In this document: piece by piece, positions 15,308 to 22,786 of the stretch | Layout: every line of letters begins with the position of its first letter | How positions within the stretch are numbered: the stretch's first letter is position 1 | Assembly (NCBI RefSeq): GCF_000472925.1 | Contig: NZ_AXAS01000070.1 | Location: 1 to 36,627, forward strand | Length of the DNA stretch: 36,627 nt | Source of the DNA: Bradyrhizobium sp. Ec3.3 | GTDB taxonomy: Bacteria > Pseudomonadota > Alphaproteobacteria > Rhizobiales > Xanthobacteraceae | Reading direction: 5' to 3' | Translations under genes and position numbers: made by a program | Notes under the pieces: generated by a model | Databases searched by the model: none | Told to the model about the DNA's origin: nothing | What the model saw: the letters and a program-made list of their open reading frames with translations, nothing else

Positions 15308-16141
15308 TCAGGCAAGGATCAGCGACCGGGCAAGGAGGGCGATGCCACAGACAATGAGAACAACGCCGGCAAACCGGGCGACAGTAACTCCGCTTGGCAG
15401 CACTTTTTGCACAAGCACAATAGTCGCAAGGAACGCCACCCAGATCAGATTCATGACGCCCCCGACGAAAAGCAGGAGCATCAGCGCCCAGCAACAGCCG
15501 ACGCAGTAGACGCCGTGCTCCACGCCCATGCGAAACGCCCCCAATTGGCCCGGGCGCATGTGACGCGGGATCCACTCGAGCGGCGACCGGCAATGGACGA
15601 GGCAGCGCTCCTTCAGCGGCGTGAACTCGAAGAGCCCCGCCGCGATGAACACTGCGCCACCAAGCACGGCACTCGTCGTCGCCATTTGCATGGATATGAG
15701 GCCGGTGTGCGACAGCACCGTCTGCGCCGCCGCCGCGGCGATTGAGAATGCGCTCCAGATGGCGAAGTAGCCGGCTATGAAGGAAGCGATCCGGTTCGCC
15801 GCAGTGCGCTTACGCTCCAACGCAGAGAAGAGCAGGATGGTCGGCGCCGCGCTCGGCATCATCATGCCGACCATCATCATCGCCCACATCAGCGCGACCA
15901 GGAAGAAATTGACTGTCGCATCCGCAATCTCCGCCGCTCTCGGACTCAGAGCGGCGCCGAGCATTGTCGACACGGCATCTCCGACCGGCATCCCCATCAT
16001 CCGCGCCGCCATACCCTCCATCGTCTCCATCTGCAGCGATAGATGGATCAAGAAGAGCCAGGACAGCAGGCACAAGCCGATAAGGCTCGTTGCGACGAGC
16101 CTGTCGCGCCTCAGGGCGGATTCAAGCGTACTGCCTGTCAA
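15308..16141 (-). CDS. DUF2182 integral membrane protein, 277 aa
   Basis: A polytopic membrane protein with about six to eight helices and a Met-rich segment (MWAMMMVGMMMPSAAPTILL) characteristic of DUF2182, also described as a predicted metal-binding membrane protein. Cys and His pairs (ERCLVHCRSPLEW, GVEHGVYCVGCCWALML) support metal binding. The start is a TTG 9 bp after the stop of the DUF1326 gene, and an N-terminal charged LERxLRRDR-like block fits this start. It is encoded in an operon with DUF1326, a pairing seen in many proteobacteria. Function is unknown; metal handling is inference. Confidence 0.85.
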   Translation of the reverse strand: MTGSTLESALRRDRLVATSLIGLCLLSWLFLIHLSLQMETMEGMAARMMGMPVGDAVSTMLGAALSPRAAEIADATVNFFLVALMWAMMMVGMMMPSAAPTILLFSALERKRTAANRIASFIAGYFAIWSAFSIAAAAAQTVLSHTGLISMQMATTSAVLGGAVFIAAGLFEFTPLKERCLVHCRSPLEWIPRHMRPGQLGAFRMGVEHGVYCVGCCWALMLLLFVGGVMNLIWVAFLATIVLVQKVLPSGVTVARFAGVVLIVCGIALLARSLILA

Positions 16142-16150
16142 AGCCTGTGC

Positions 16151-16786
16151 TCAGTGTATGACCCCGTTTGGCCCCATGTGCAGCATGCAGAAATGCGCGT
16201 GGCGGCCAGTCCAGTCATTCTCAATTGTGCCCATGGTCTTCGCCGTGCTACTCGCAAATTCCGCCTCGATATATTCGAAGCCGTGCGGCAGCACGAGCTT
16301 GGCTCGATGTTCTTCGCCGCTGACGGGATTGCGGATCGGCTCGCTCTTGACGTCAATGATTCCGGCGACCGAGAAATGGCCTCTCCGCTTCTCTTGGTCG
16401 ACTTCGAACTCGATCGGCGCGAACACCGGCTCGTGGAAGGTCTCGGTCATCGCCGCGACAACGTTGAAGATAGTCGCGAACGGTGCAGTTTCCTGCCCGG
16501 TCAGGATCTTCAGGAGGGCTTCGCGCTGTTGCTTGTCGGCCCGCTCGTCGATGATAGCCAAGGCTTCGCCGTGCCCCTCATGAATGGCTCCCGGCCAGGC
16601 AAGGATCGCGGCAGCCTTCAGTCCATCCAGTCGGACCTCGCCGAAATGACCCTCGTCTACGCGCAGGGCCACGACCGCGCGGCAGTTGCCTCTTGTCGGC
16701 CGCGCATCGAACTGGCAGGGGCAACCCCAGTCGCAGTTGCAGGTGCCTAGCTCCGGTCCTTTGATCATCCAATCGACGTAGGCCAT
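16151..16786 (-). CDS. DUF1326 protein, 211 aa
   Basis: ATG 16786 has GGAGGA at ideal distance. The signature C16-x-C18-x3-C22-x-C24 (GTCNCDWGCPCQF) near the N-terminus is the hallmark of DUF1326 and suggests a metal centre. Later blocks ALLKILTGQETAPFATIFNV and WTGRHAHFCMLHMGPNG are typical of the family. There is no signal peptide, so it is probably cytoplasmic. It is the first gene of an operon with DUF2182. The long upstream frame to 16984 is not coding; it overlaps repeat sequence. Confidence 0.88.
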   Translation of the reverse strand: MAYVDWMIKGPELGTCNCDWGCPCQFDARPTRGNCRAVVALRVDEGHFGEVRLDGLKAAAILAWPGAIHEGHGEALAIIDERADKQQREALLKILTGQETAPFATIFNVVAAMTETFHEPVFAPIEFEVDQEKRRGHFSVAGIIDVKSEPIRNPVSGEEHRAKLVLPHGFEYIEAEFASSTAKTMGTIENDWTGRHAHFCMLHMGPNGVIH

Positions 16787-17039
16787 GGCAATCCTCCGAT
16801 GGTTGACGATAGCTGACGAAGGAACTTCAATTTTGCCACAGGCGGCGGAAGCGATCCAGTGCCCGCTGCAGTGAGCGGACAAAGAGTCTCGTCGGACCGA
16901 CACGGTTGACCCTATGCGCACCTGCCTCAGTGTCTGCTCTTGCGCCACAGTTGGAAAGTGACGGAGCGAGTGCCTCAATAGCATGGGGCTTTGCTGCGGT
17001 GCATGAGCCCGTTAATGGCCCTTCTGCGACCTCAGGCAA

Positions 17040-17077
17040 TGTCCGCTCTTCCGCCGCTGTTGGGGGTTGAGCGGACA
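17040..17077. repeat. REP-like inverted repeat TGTCCGCTC...GAGCGGACA
   Basis: Perfect 9-bp arms TGTCCGCTC (17040-17048) and GAGCGGACA (17069-17077) enclose a 20-nt centre. A partial, mutated relative (TGTCTGCTCTTGCGCC) is at about 16930. The whole stretch 16787-17200 holds repeats and no supported gene. Confidence 0.6.
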
Positions 17078-17156
17078 TCAGTCGGCCAAGCCGCTTACTG
17101 AGGACACGCCCTAGTACTCAAGTGCCTCGCGGAAAATGATGTAGAAGACGTGCCAC

Positions 17157-17193
17157 AGTAACCGGTACCGGTACCTTGGTCGCTTCAATCCCG
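17157..17193 (+). repeat. 37-bp repeat with GTACCGGTACC core, copy 2
   Basis: Copy of 13726-13762 with a few substitutions: AGTAACCGGTACCGGTACCT, then CGC and CAATCCCG. A looser relative (CAACCGGTAGCGGTGCCTGA) is at about 17908. It lies just downstream of the stop of the 17208 gene. Confidence 0.6.
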
Positions 17194-17207
17194 ACTTCGG
17201 CGCCGCG

Positions 17208-17705
17208 CTATGCCCTTTGGGACGGACCTATCACGTTCTTGACCACCATGGCTGCGATGCCCGCGAGCACAGCCTTTGCCATTGGGGACGCCAGGATGTC
17301 GGTGATCGGATTAGACGTTGACGCTTGCTCCTGAGGCTGAGGGTCGCCTCCGCCGAGCATATCCCGGAGCTGCCCTGGCGTCTTATGCAGATCAGTAAGC
17401 ACCTGGCCCAGTTCCTTCGGTTCGGGCGCCACCTTTCCGGGCAGCGTTACGCCACGAGCGGCAGCGCGGTCCTGCAGCATCTTTACGAACTCCGCTCGTT
17501 CTTCCGGCGACAGTTTGCTCAGCGCCTCTTGCGCCGCCTGAGCGTACCGGTCTGGCGGGACAGCGTGTGACACTTCAGCATACCGCTTCAGAACCTCTTG
17601 ATCGGAGTAACCTTGGGACGGGTCTCCTTGTTCGTATCGATCTACGAAATCGCTGTACTCTTTCTTGCGTGGCCCACCGGCGAGTAACTCGTCAAGGAAT
17701 CCCAT
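17208..17705 (-). CDS. YidB/DUF937-like hypothetical protein, 165 aa
   Basis: ATG 17705 has GGGAG upstream and gives MGFLDELLAGGP, an opening like those of YidB-type proteins. The middle is helical and acidic (YSDQEVLKRYAEVSHAVPPD, ALSKLSPEERAEFVKMLQDR). The C-terminus has a hydrophobic helix (AKAVLAGIAAMVVKNVIG) after a Pro/Gln linker. It is probably membrane-associated at its C-terminus. A perfect FNR/FixK-like box is 155 bp upstream. Function is unknown, and the YidB link rests only on the N-terminal look. Confidence 0.7.
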   Translation of the reverse strand: MGFLDELLAGGPRKKEYSDFVDRYEQGDPSQGYSDQEVLKRYAEVSHAVPPDRYAQAAQEALSKLSPEERAEFVKMLQDRAAARGVTLPGKVAPEPKELGQVLTDLHKTPGQLRDMLGGGDPQPQEQASTSNPITDILASPMAKAVLAGIAAMVVKNVIGPSQRA

Positions 17706-17859
17706 GTGCAGCACTCCCTTTTTGCATCAGTCGCCGCCACGACGACCTGATCGAATTGTCAAGTCCATGGTGTTCTAGCCGCCTTGTTGAAGCCGCGGCG
17801 GTTTCCTCCAGACTGACTGGAGATCGGCAGCTATTCCATGAAGGGCAGAGAACCGGCGT

Positions 17860-17873
17860 TTGATCTGGATCAA
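17860..17873. promoter_or_regulatory. Perfect FNR/FixK-like box
   Basis: TTGAT-CTGG-ATCAA matches the consensus TTGAT-N4-ATCAA exactly. It lies 155 bp upstream of the minus-strand gene ending at 17208 and 318 bp upstream of the plus-strand gene at 18191. The box at 5421 shares the CTGG core. Confidence 0.6.
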
Positions 17874-18190
17874 TGTACTGACACTTGCGACAAACCGTCC
17901 CTTTGGACAACCGGTAGCGGTGCCTGATCGCGGGGGGTGGGATCCGTCCCAGCTCGCGACTTCACGCGCTAGCGGCGGCGATACCCACTCAAAGCAGTGG
18001 CTCACGGCACGGGTCGTACTCTGGTCGCGAGCACTTGTATCAAAGGACAATTGCACTTTCTGGTGTTGTCCCGTTCCATGAGCACGCTGCATCACCAGCC
18101 CGATACGCCTTCCTCAGCAATTCTGCCGCTATTTGTGGCACTGCTGTTGAGGATCACAGATGGCGTCGTGCTGGCACAGGGGTGGCACGC

Positions 18191-18358
18191 ATGACATCGA
18201 TGGAAGACTTCATCCACAATGAGAATCTGATCATCTTCAGAAGACGGCTTGCCGATCCGAACATCACGGACAAACAGCGACAGATGCTCACAGGGCTGTT
18301 AGCGCGAGCGCAGGCACGAGACGTTCACGAAAAACAAGGCGAGCCCGAGGATCGGTAA
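18191..18358 (+). CDS. Small hypothetical protein, 55 aa
   Basis: MTSMEDFIHNENLIIFRRRL is followed by DPNITDKQRQMLTGLLARAQ and a charged tail. The pattern (a short N-terminal DFIxxENLxxFRRxL helix, then KRQxxxxLLxxA) is typical of very short rhizobial proteins of unknown function. It is helical and soluble. A second, related layout is seen in the 23488 gene. The following 180 bp (18359-18538) hold no supported gene. Confidence 0.65.
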   Translation: MTSMEDFIHNENLIIFRRRLADPNITDKQRQMLTGLLARAQARDVHEKQGEPEDR

Positions 18359-18538
18359 GCGCGCCAGACTACGGGACTGGCAACCGGCGAGGAAGGCCAT
18401 GTCTATGGGCGATCTGTTCCTCACGACGGCGTTTTCCTGACTGAGGTCGGAATTTTTATCGCGTTGGGCCTGTTCTGACAGCAGCGCTAACGTAGCGGTT
18501 ATTCGCGAAGCGGCACCCGCGACGCACCCTATCAGCGA

Positions 18539-19387
18539 TCATTGCGGAAGGCGCGGCGTCGACGTGCGGCCCGACTTCAGCTGGAATAGGCCTGTGGTCC
18601 CGGCTATGGGATACCGATGAAGCTCACCACAGAACGGCCCTACGCTCGCCGCCGGCATCGAGCAAACTGTCTCAAAAGACAAATGGCGGATTGCCTCCCA
18701 TTGTTCCTCGTGAGGCACACCGGAATAGCTTTCGCGAAGCCTGTTTGGCTTCCATGCAGTTTGCGGGTCTAGGGTGCCGCCTTCGGTGAAGAATGCGTTG
18801 GCACCTGCGGCCGATACTTCGGCCAGTCCGTACCCATGGGCAGCGCAAAGCTTCGCCAAGGCTGTCAAGGAAGCGCCGTGATACCAGCCGCGCGGGTGCT
18901 TTTCGTGTCGATCGAACGCGGGATCGTAGGGCACCGTAATTGGCGCCAAGCCAAGGCTGGAATTGTATTCGACGCAGATTACAGACGGCCGAGTATCGAT
19001 CAGCTCACGCAGGAACCAGAAATCATTGCCGTCGACATCGATCGATAGGACTCCGATCTTGGGGAATGCACTCTTGATAAATTCAAGATTATCGACGGTC
19101 AGGAAGCGCTCCTCGATCTTGATCCGATCGGGAAGAATGGCGCGCGCGTCCGCGATCTGACGAGCATTGCCGTCGACCAGAAGGCCGTGCCAGTCCGGGT
19201 TTTGGGCGAGCCCGATGCAGTTGAACTGGACGGGATGAAACCCGAACTCAACGAACGTTTTCGTCAGAATGCCGCGAGTGAGGCGATCAAGAATTTGCGT
19301 CTCATCAGATTGCCCGCGCGCGCGAAGCATCTGCGTACGATAATACAGCCGCCGCAATAGCGCGCTGTTGCGGAACAAGTTTCGCAT
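18539..19387 (-). CDS. FkbM-like SAM-dependent methyltransferase, 282 aa
   Basis: A glycine/acid motif pattern of FkbM-type methyltransferases is visible: TFVEFGFHPVQFNCIGL (44-60), GLLVDGN (68-74), and the strong VLSIDVDGNDFWFLREL (113-129), which resembles the SAM- and acceptor-binding region. Such enzymes methylate sugars or small secreted molecules. I chose ATG 19387 (GGGGA upstream); a TTG at 19432 is an alternative. No glycosyltransferases flank it, so the substrate cannot be inferred. A scrap of a duplicate C-terminus is at 23205-23281. Confidence 0.75.
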   Translation of the reverse strand: MRNLFRNSALLRRLYYRTQMLRARGQSDETQILDRLTRGILTKTFVEFGFHPVQFNCIGLAQNPDWHGLLVDGNARQIADARAILPDRIKIEERFLTVDNLEFIKSAFPKIGVLSIDVDGNDFWFLRELIDTRPSVICVEYNSSLGLAPITVPYDPAFDRHEKHPRGWYHGASLTALAKLCAAHGYGLAEVSAAGANAFFTEGGTLDPQTAWKPNRLRESYSGVPHEEQWEAIRHLSFETVCSMPAASVGPFCGELHRYPIAGTTGLFQLKSGRTSTPRLPQ

Positions 19388-19487
19388 TTCATCCCCGGCA
19401 CTCTTCGCAGCCGCGTTCAACACGGCTTGCAACTGTTTCTTCTAGCTAGCTCAAATCGCGGGACCGAAGCCCCGCATTTTCGTCCCT

Positions 19488-19583
19488 CTACCAGGGAAGA
19501 AAGGTCGCTATAAACACAAGCAGGGCAATGCCGACCAGCATCTCGGCAAAGCGCACGACGGATTTCGCTGAAAGCCTCAACAT
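19488..19583 (-). CDS. Tiny single-helix membrane protein, 31 aa
   Basis: MLRLSAKSVVRFAEMLVGIA continues LLVFIATFLPW and stops: a basic amphipathic N-terminus and one membrane helix ending FLPW. It is too short for most gene finders. The ribosome site is weak. It lies 15 bp downstream of the 19599 gene on the same strand, so they are likely co-transcribed. Confidence 0.55.
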   Translation of the reverse strand: MLRLSAKSVVRFAEMLVGIALLVFIATFLPW

Positions 19584-19598
19584 GGCTGTCGGGTCCGT

Positions 19599-19781
19599 TC
19601 ACTTACTCTGACAAAGCCGTGCCTCGATTGCCTCGACCGCCATCTGACAGTCTTCGGCGACCTGCAAGAGACCGGCGCGCTCAAGATCCATCGAAGCGAA
19701 CTCTGCATGCTCCCGGCAGATTCGCTCCAGCCTCCGCAATTCATTTAGCTTCTTTAGCTCGGCCTGATTGTTCTTCTTCAT
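19599..19781 (-). CDS. Small helical hypothetical protein, 60 aa
   Basis: ATG 19781 has a GGGCTGAGGGA site; the longer frame to 19835 is rejected. The product MKKNNQAELKKLNELRRLER continues to ASMDLERAGLLQVAEDC and AVEAIEARL. It is a charged helical bundle or coiled coil without signal or membrane segment. Function is unknown. Confidence 0.7.
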   Translation of the reverse strand: MKKNNQAELKKLNELRRLERICREHAEFASMDLERAGLLQVAEDCQMAVEAIEARLCQSK

Positions 19782-19866
19782 TCCCTCAGCCCTCGAGGGA
19801 TGGCTACCAACAGGTACGAGTTCGGCAAATAGCACCTTAGGTCAATACGCCAGAGTTCCATATAAT

Positions 19867-19892
19867 GGCCCGCCAGCGTGAACCGGCGGGCC
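19867..19892 (-). terminator. Hairpin after the 39-aa gene
   Basis: Perfect 8-bp arms GGCCCGCC (19867-19874) and GGCGGGCC (19885-19892). On the minus strand it starts 8 bp after the stop of the 19901 gene and is followed by ATTATAT, a plausible terminator. Confidence 0.6.
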
Positions 19893-19900
19893 TCTCTGCT

Positions 19901-20020
19901 CTATCGATATTGCTCAGGCATCAGGGCGCTGTAGAGCCTAGCGAGCGCGAGGCTTCCCTTGATCGCCCATGCTGCGAGCCTAATCCGCGCTCGCATGACT
20001 AGAGCCCGGATCAGGCGCAT
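19901..20020 (-). CDS. Small basic amphipathic protein, 39 aa
   Basis: MRLIRALVMRARIRLAAWAI continues KGSLALARLYSALMPEQYR and stops. GGGAG lies 8 bases upstream and a terminator hairpin directly follows, which together support a real gene. It is Arg-rich and amphipathic, perhaps membrane-bound. Function is unknown. Confidence 0.55.
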   Translation of the reverse strand: MRLIRALVMRARIRLAAWAIKGSLALARLYSALMPEQYR

Positions 20021-20059
20021 AGCTCAGGCTCCCGGCCGTCATGCTCGTGCTCGCGATCT

Positions 20060-20266
20060 TCACAGCCGCCCATGCAGCGCCAGTTCGGCGACTAGTTCGG
20101 GCGGTAACGGAATATCGAACTGGACTCCCGTCTTTTGCCTGCGCATCGACAGCTTGCCGCTCTTGACGTGCTGGCGTCCCATCCTGACGGCATCGGCTCG
20201 CGCGTGCCCAGTTTGTAGGATCAGCTCGAGCGCAAGCCTCGCGGGCGGCGTGCCTGTATTGGGCAC
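20060..20266 (-). pseudogene. Tyrosine recombinase (phage integrase) fragment
   Basis: The frame holds ARLALELILQTGHARADAVR, MGRQHV, SGKLSMRRQKTGVQFDIPLP and PELVAEL. This is the start of the catalytic domain of tyrosine recombinases (the A-L-L..TG.R..E motif I region with its following beta-hairpin and basic RRQKTG block). The catalytic HxxR and Tyr parts and the whole N-terminal domain are absent. It is a relic of an integrated element. Confidence 0.7.
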
Positions 20267-20455
20267 GCTCCATCATAGGCGCGGCCGAAGCGTCTAAGCA
20301 GAACAGAGCCAACTAGCTCGGCACAGGACGTAGCGCGCGCCTGATGCGCGCGCCCGACGCGTCGGAAAATATTGAAGGCCGGGCGTGCGTGTGTGGCCAC
20401 CTTGTGCAGGTCGGCGGTGTTCTGTTCAATGGCACTGACGAGAACGAGGGTTGCG

Positions 20456-20725
20456 ATGCGCACGCTACGTTGGACAGTCGTGGTGGTGGCGACGATCCTG
20501 GCAGGCGCTCCGGCCACGGCTCAACGCTACGATCCCCATTATCCGGTTTGCCTCCAGAAGTGGGGGCAGACCGGCGCCATCGCCATCGACTGCAGCTATA
20601 CATCGTTGGAGCAGTGCCGGGCGACGGCGTCGGGACTCTCGGCGACGTGCTACGCCAACCCATATCGGCCGCAGGCAGATCAGGCATCACCGGGCCGCGT
20701 CCCTCGGCGACAAGGCGTCTACTAG
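20456..20725 (+). CDS. DUF3551-type secreted protein, 89 aa
   Basis: ATG 20456 follows GAGGG; the longer frame from 20372 is rejected. The signal peptide is MRTLRWTVVVVATILAGAPA, then TAQ. The mature part follows the DUF3551 pattern: RYDPHYPVCLQKWG, IDCSYTSLEQCRATASG, CYANPYRP. It is a paralogue of the 2868-3302 gene but lacks the long Tyr-rich tail, and its C-terminus is short and basic. Location is probably periplasm; function unknown. Confidence 0.8.
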   Translation: MRTLRWTVVVVATILAGAPATAQRYDPHYPVCLQKWGQTGAIAIDCSYTSLEQCRATASGLSATCYANPYRPQADQASPGRVPRRQGVY

Positions 20726-20917
20726 TCGGACGGTGTAGCCGCGAGTGCAGCTCCTTCAATCCACGTGCGTCTATCCACGAGTCCCGACTGCCGGTGTGCC
20801 CGTGCGCGCATGATGCGCGCCCCCTCAGAACTGTCTCAGAACTGTGATGCGCGGCACAGTCAGCACGGCGTGGTGTTCCTAGAACTGCATGATCCAAGAC
20901 AAACTTTGCTGAGCCCG

Positions 20918-21103
20918 ATGGGGACCCCGATGACCATCATCTTCCTGACAATCGCATGCGCGGCCGTTCTTAGCCCGCTGCTCTATTGGGAAGCGCACCA
21001 CGCCAAGGTTCAGCCAATGACCGCCCTTCCCAACCCGCAAAGGAGAGCAGACCATGAACGACCGCGACCATTTGGAAGCAGTTTGCGTCGAACTTCGCGA
21101 TGA
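20918..21103 (+). CDS. Possible small membrane protein overlapping the next gene (weak)
   Basis: MGTPMTIIFLTIACAAVLSP continues with LLYWEAHHAKVQ, one hydrophobic helix then a polar tail. The last 50 bases overlap the GG-leader gene in another frame. The tail is probably not selected, and the real end is uncertain. There is no strong ribosome site. Confidence 0.3.
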   Translation: MGTPMTIIFLTIACAAVLSPLLYWEAHHAKVQPMTALPNPQRRADHERPRPFGSSLRRTSR

Positions 21104-21236
21104 GGAAGTCGAGGCCGTGAGCGGAGGGGTCTCCGACCTCGGCAAGTACATCACAAAGGCGGTTGACGAGGCTATCAGCGCTGCCATCGGAGGAAACTCC
21201 GGTAATCCCGGCAACCCCGGCATCCGACCCTTGTGA
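21054..21236 (+). CDS. Double-glycine leader peptide, 60 aa
   Basis: AAGGAGA lies 8 bases before ATG 21054. Residues 1-25 end in ELRDEEVEAVSGG, matching the bacteriocin-type leader ELxxVxGG. Cleavage after GG would release a 35-residue core: an amphipathic helix (LGKYITKAVDEAISAAIGG) and a GNSGNPGNPG tail. Such peptides are exported by C39-peptidase ABC transporters; none is encoded in the window. Role (bacteriocin, signal) is unknown. A second peptide of this leader type but different core is at 1-197. Confidence 0.75.
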   Translation: MNDRDHLEAVCVELRDEEVEAVSGGVSDLGKYITKAVDEAISAAIGGNSGNPGNPGIRPL

Positions 21237-21353
21237 ACGTGCCTGATCAGAGGAACGCCACCTCGATCGGCTGATGTCACGCCGCCACGTCCAGTGCCAC
21301 TCCGAGCCGAAATCCGTCCAACATTCGGCTACGCCCTATAAGCAGTGCGGAAA

Positions 21354-21398
21354 GCGAAACCCATCGAGGTGTCGAACGACAAGCCTGATGGGTTTCGC
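21354..21398. repeat. Inverted repeat with 12-bp arms (GCGAAACCCATC)
   Basis: Perfect arms GCGAAACCCATC (21354-21365) and GATGGGTTTCGC (21387-21398) enclose 21 nt. The sequence continues AAGTGCTCTACCCTACGAAC. GATGGGTTTCGC...CTACCC-TACG is a dispersed intergenic repeat type familiar in these genomes. A relative is at 36340-36378. Confidence 0.6.
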
Positions 21399-21439
21399 AA
21401 GTGCTCTACCCTACGAACTAAGTGCACTGTCGCCGCAAT

Positions 21440-21811
21440 TCAGAGCCTGGCCGAGACCTTCACGATCACCTCGACGGTTCGCGTGATCGGCTGATTGAGC
21501 GCGTTCAGGCCCTGACGGGCATAGGTGAAATGATCGTCTCCGACATATCCGGCAGAGGAGACGTAAACCACCTGGCCGCCATTGATCGACACGCTCCCGT
21601 TGCTGGGACGCGAGACCAGCTTCACGCTGTGAATCGGACCTGCGGATCGCTGCAAAGCGATACTGCACCGCTTGCCGCTGACGACATACATTGTCCCGTT
21701 CACGGTCTGATTATCAAGCGTGCGGATGTACGGCACGACGCATGTACCGGCCAAGGCAGGACCGGTGAGTACCGACAGCAAAAGACAAAGCAGTCCTGCA
21801 AACCTGATCAT
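21440..21811 (-). CDS. Secreted Ig-like/cadherin-like domain protein, 123 aa
   Basis: ATG 21811 has GGAAGGGAAGC upstream; the long frame to 22009 is not credible. The signal peptide MIRFAGLLCLLLSVLTGPAL ends near AGTC. The mature part is beta-rich with SRPSNGSVSINGGQVVYVSS then AGYVGDDHFTYARQG, the pattern P..G.v....g.v.Y....Y.G.D.FtY of bacterial Ig-like/VCBS-type repeats. Two cysteines (TCVV, KRCSI) may form a disulfide. It is likely periplasmic or surface-exposed; partner unknown. Confidence 0.75.
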   Translation of the reverse strand: MIRFAGLLCLLLSVLTGPALAGTCVVPYIRTLDNQTVNGTMYVVSGKRCSIALQRSAGPIHSVKLVSRPSNGSVSINGGQVVYVSSAGYVGDDHFTYARQGLNALNQPITRTVEVIVKVSARL

Positions 21812-22037
21812 GCTTCCCTTCCAAATATTGATCCGCGTCCAACGATAGAGCTGGTCATTTACAAAAACAATCAGCGCCCGGCTTGTGATCCCGCGCCAAA
21901 TACCGTCTTTTCGCGACGTGGTTTGAGCGTGGAAAGGCTGGAGTGCCGTAGGGGCCTGCGTCAGCCCGTAGATGGGTGCACTACCCCAGCGGTGCGGCGT
22001 AGAACGCACCAGCGGCCGTTACTGAGTCGGGCAGGCC

Positions 22038-22163
22038 ATGCATCGTCACAGCGTGAGCCCGATCAGGAGAGTGTGTGTCATTCGCGCGCTGATCGCTCTA
22101 ACAGCGTCTCGTCTCGCAATGTCTGCCGACGATTACCAATCACTCCGAAAATTGGAGGCTTGA
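22038..22163 (+). CDS. Possible small protein, 41 aa (weak)
   Basis: MHRHSVSPIRRVCVIRALIA is followed by LTASRLAMSADDYQSLRKLE and ends. It could be a basic leader-like peptide but has no clear ribosome site. It is the only candidate in the 540-bp gap 21812-22349. Confidence 0.25.
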   Translation: MHRHSVSPIRRVCVIRALIALTASRLAMSADDYQSLRKLEA

Positions 22164-22349
22164 GCAACACAGATGCAACACGGAAGACTCGAGCTATTGA
22201 TGTCATTCAATGCCGAGCGGATTTCGCATCCGTCAAACCGTGATTTTCGATGGTTTTGACCGGCTCAGCGAGTGTGCGCGCGGTCACGGAATAATCGGGG
22301 TGCTTTCTTCACTCTCCGCTCCATGGCCGCACAACCGGCGAGGACGAAG

Positions 22350-22550
22350 ATGAACCTGGACCACGCTCTTAGTCTCATTACCTTCGCGAACGGAGTGCTG
22401 CTGTACGTGGTGCTCGTAACCACGCTACGGCGCCGGCTTAGGCGCACCCCGTTGCAAATCAGTCACAGAGGAAAAAGCCAGACGCGAGTGAAGGCCGCGG
22501 TGTATTCCTTGAGCCCACAGTCTCGGGCAGCAACGAGAGTGCAGCCATGA
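22350..22550 (+). CDS. Small membrane protein, 66 aa
   Basis: ATG 22350 follows GAGGACGAAG. The N-terminal part (MNLDHALSLITFANGVLLYV then VLVTTLRRRLRR) is one membrane helix with a positive inside anchor. The tail is basic and polar. Its stop overlaps the next start (ATGA), supporting translational coupling with the 22547 gene. Function is unknown. Confidence 0.55.
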   Translation: MNLDHALSLITFANGVLLYVVLVTTLRRRLRRTPLQISHRGKSQTRVKAAVYSLSPQSRAATRVQP

Positions 22551-22753
22551 CCAAACGCCAGCTCATGTTGACCGGAGTGATCTTTGTTTCCTTGCTGATG
22601 ACCGGCCATGCCGTCTGGGATCACTTTTACGCCTCCGACAATGGGAAGAGCACTTGGCAGATAGCGTGGGACCACGCGATGGATCGCAAGGACTTCATCG
22701 AGTGGGTTCCAAAGGGCTTGAAGGCTCTGGGCAAGATTCACCTGCGGCCGTAA
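22547..22753 (+). CDS. Small membrane-anchored protein, 68 aa
   Basis: MTKRQLMLTGVIFVSLLMTG provides a signal anchor, followed by a polar part with several Trp and His (HAVWDHFYASDNGKSTW, IAWDHAMDRKDFIEWVPKGL). It overlaps the 22350 gene by 4 bases. It ends in HLRP. The in-frame sequence continues 33 nt later as the 22787 frame. Function is unknown. Confidence 0.65.
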   Translation: MTKRQLMLTGVIFVSLLMTGHAVWDHFYASDNGKSTWQIAWDHAMDRKDFIEWVPKGLKALGKIHLRP

Positions 22754-22786
22754 ACGCCGCGAGCGTTTCGCAGCCTGAGTTGCGAA

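Noticed and set aside
16043..16750. 235-codon plus-strand frame opposite DUF1326
   Set aside because: Composition and lack of motifs indicate a shadow of the real minus-strand gene.
18380..18480. Small membrane peptide in two frames (GVFLTEVGIFIALGLF)
   Set aside because: Needs a frameshift, has no start in frame, and is too short to support.
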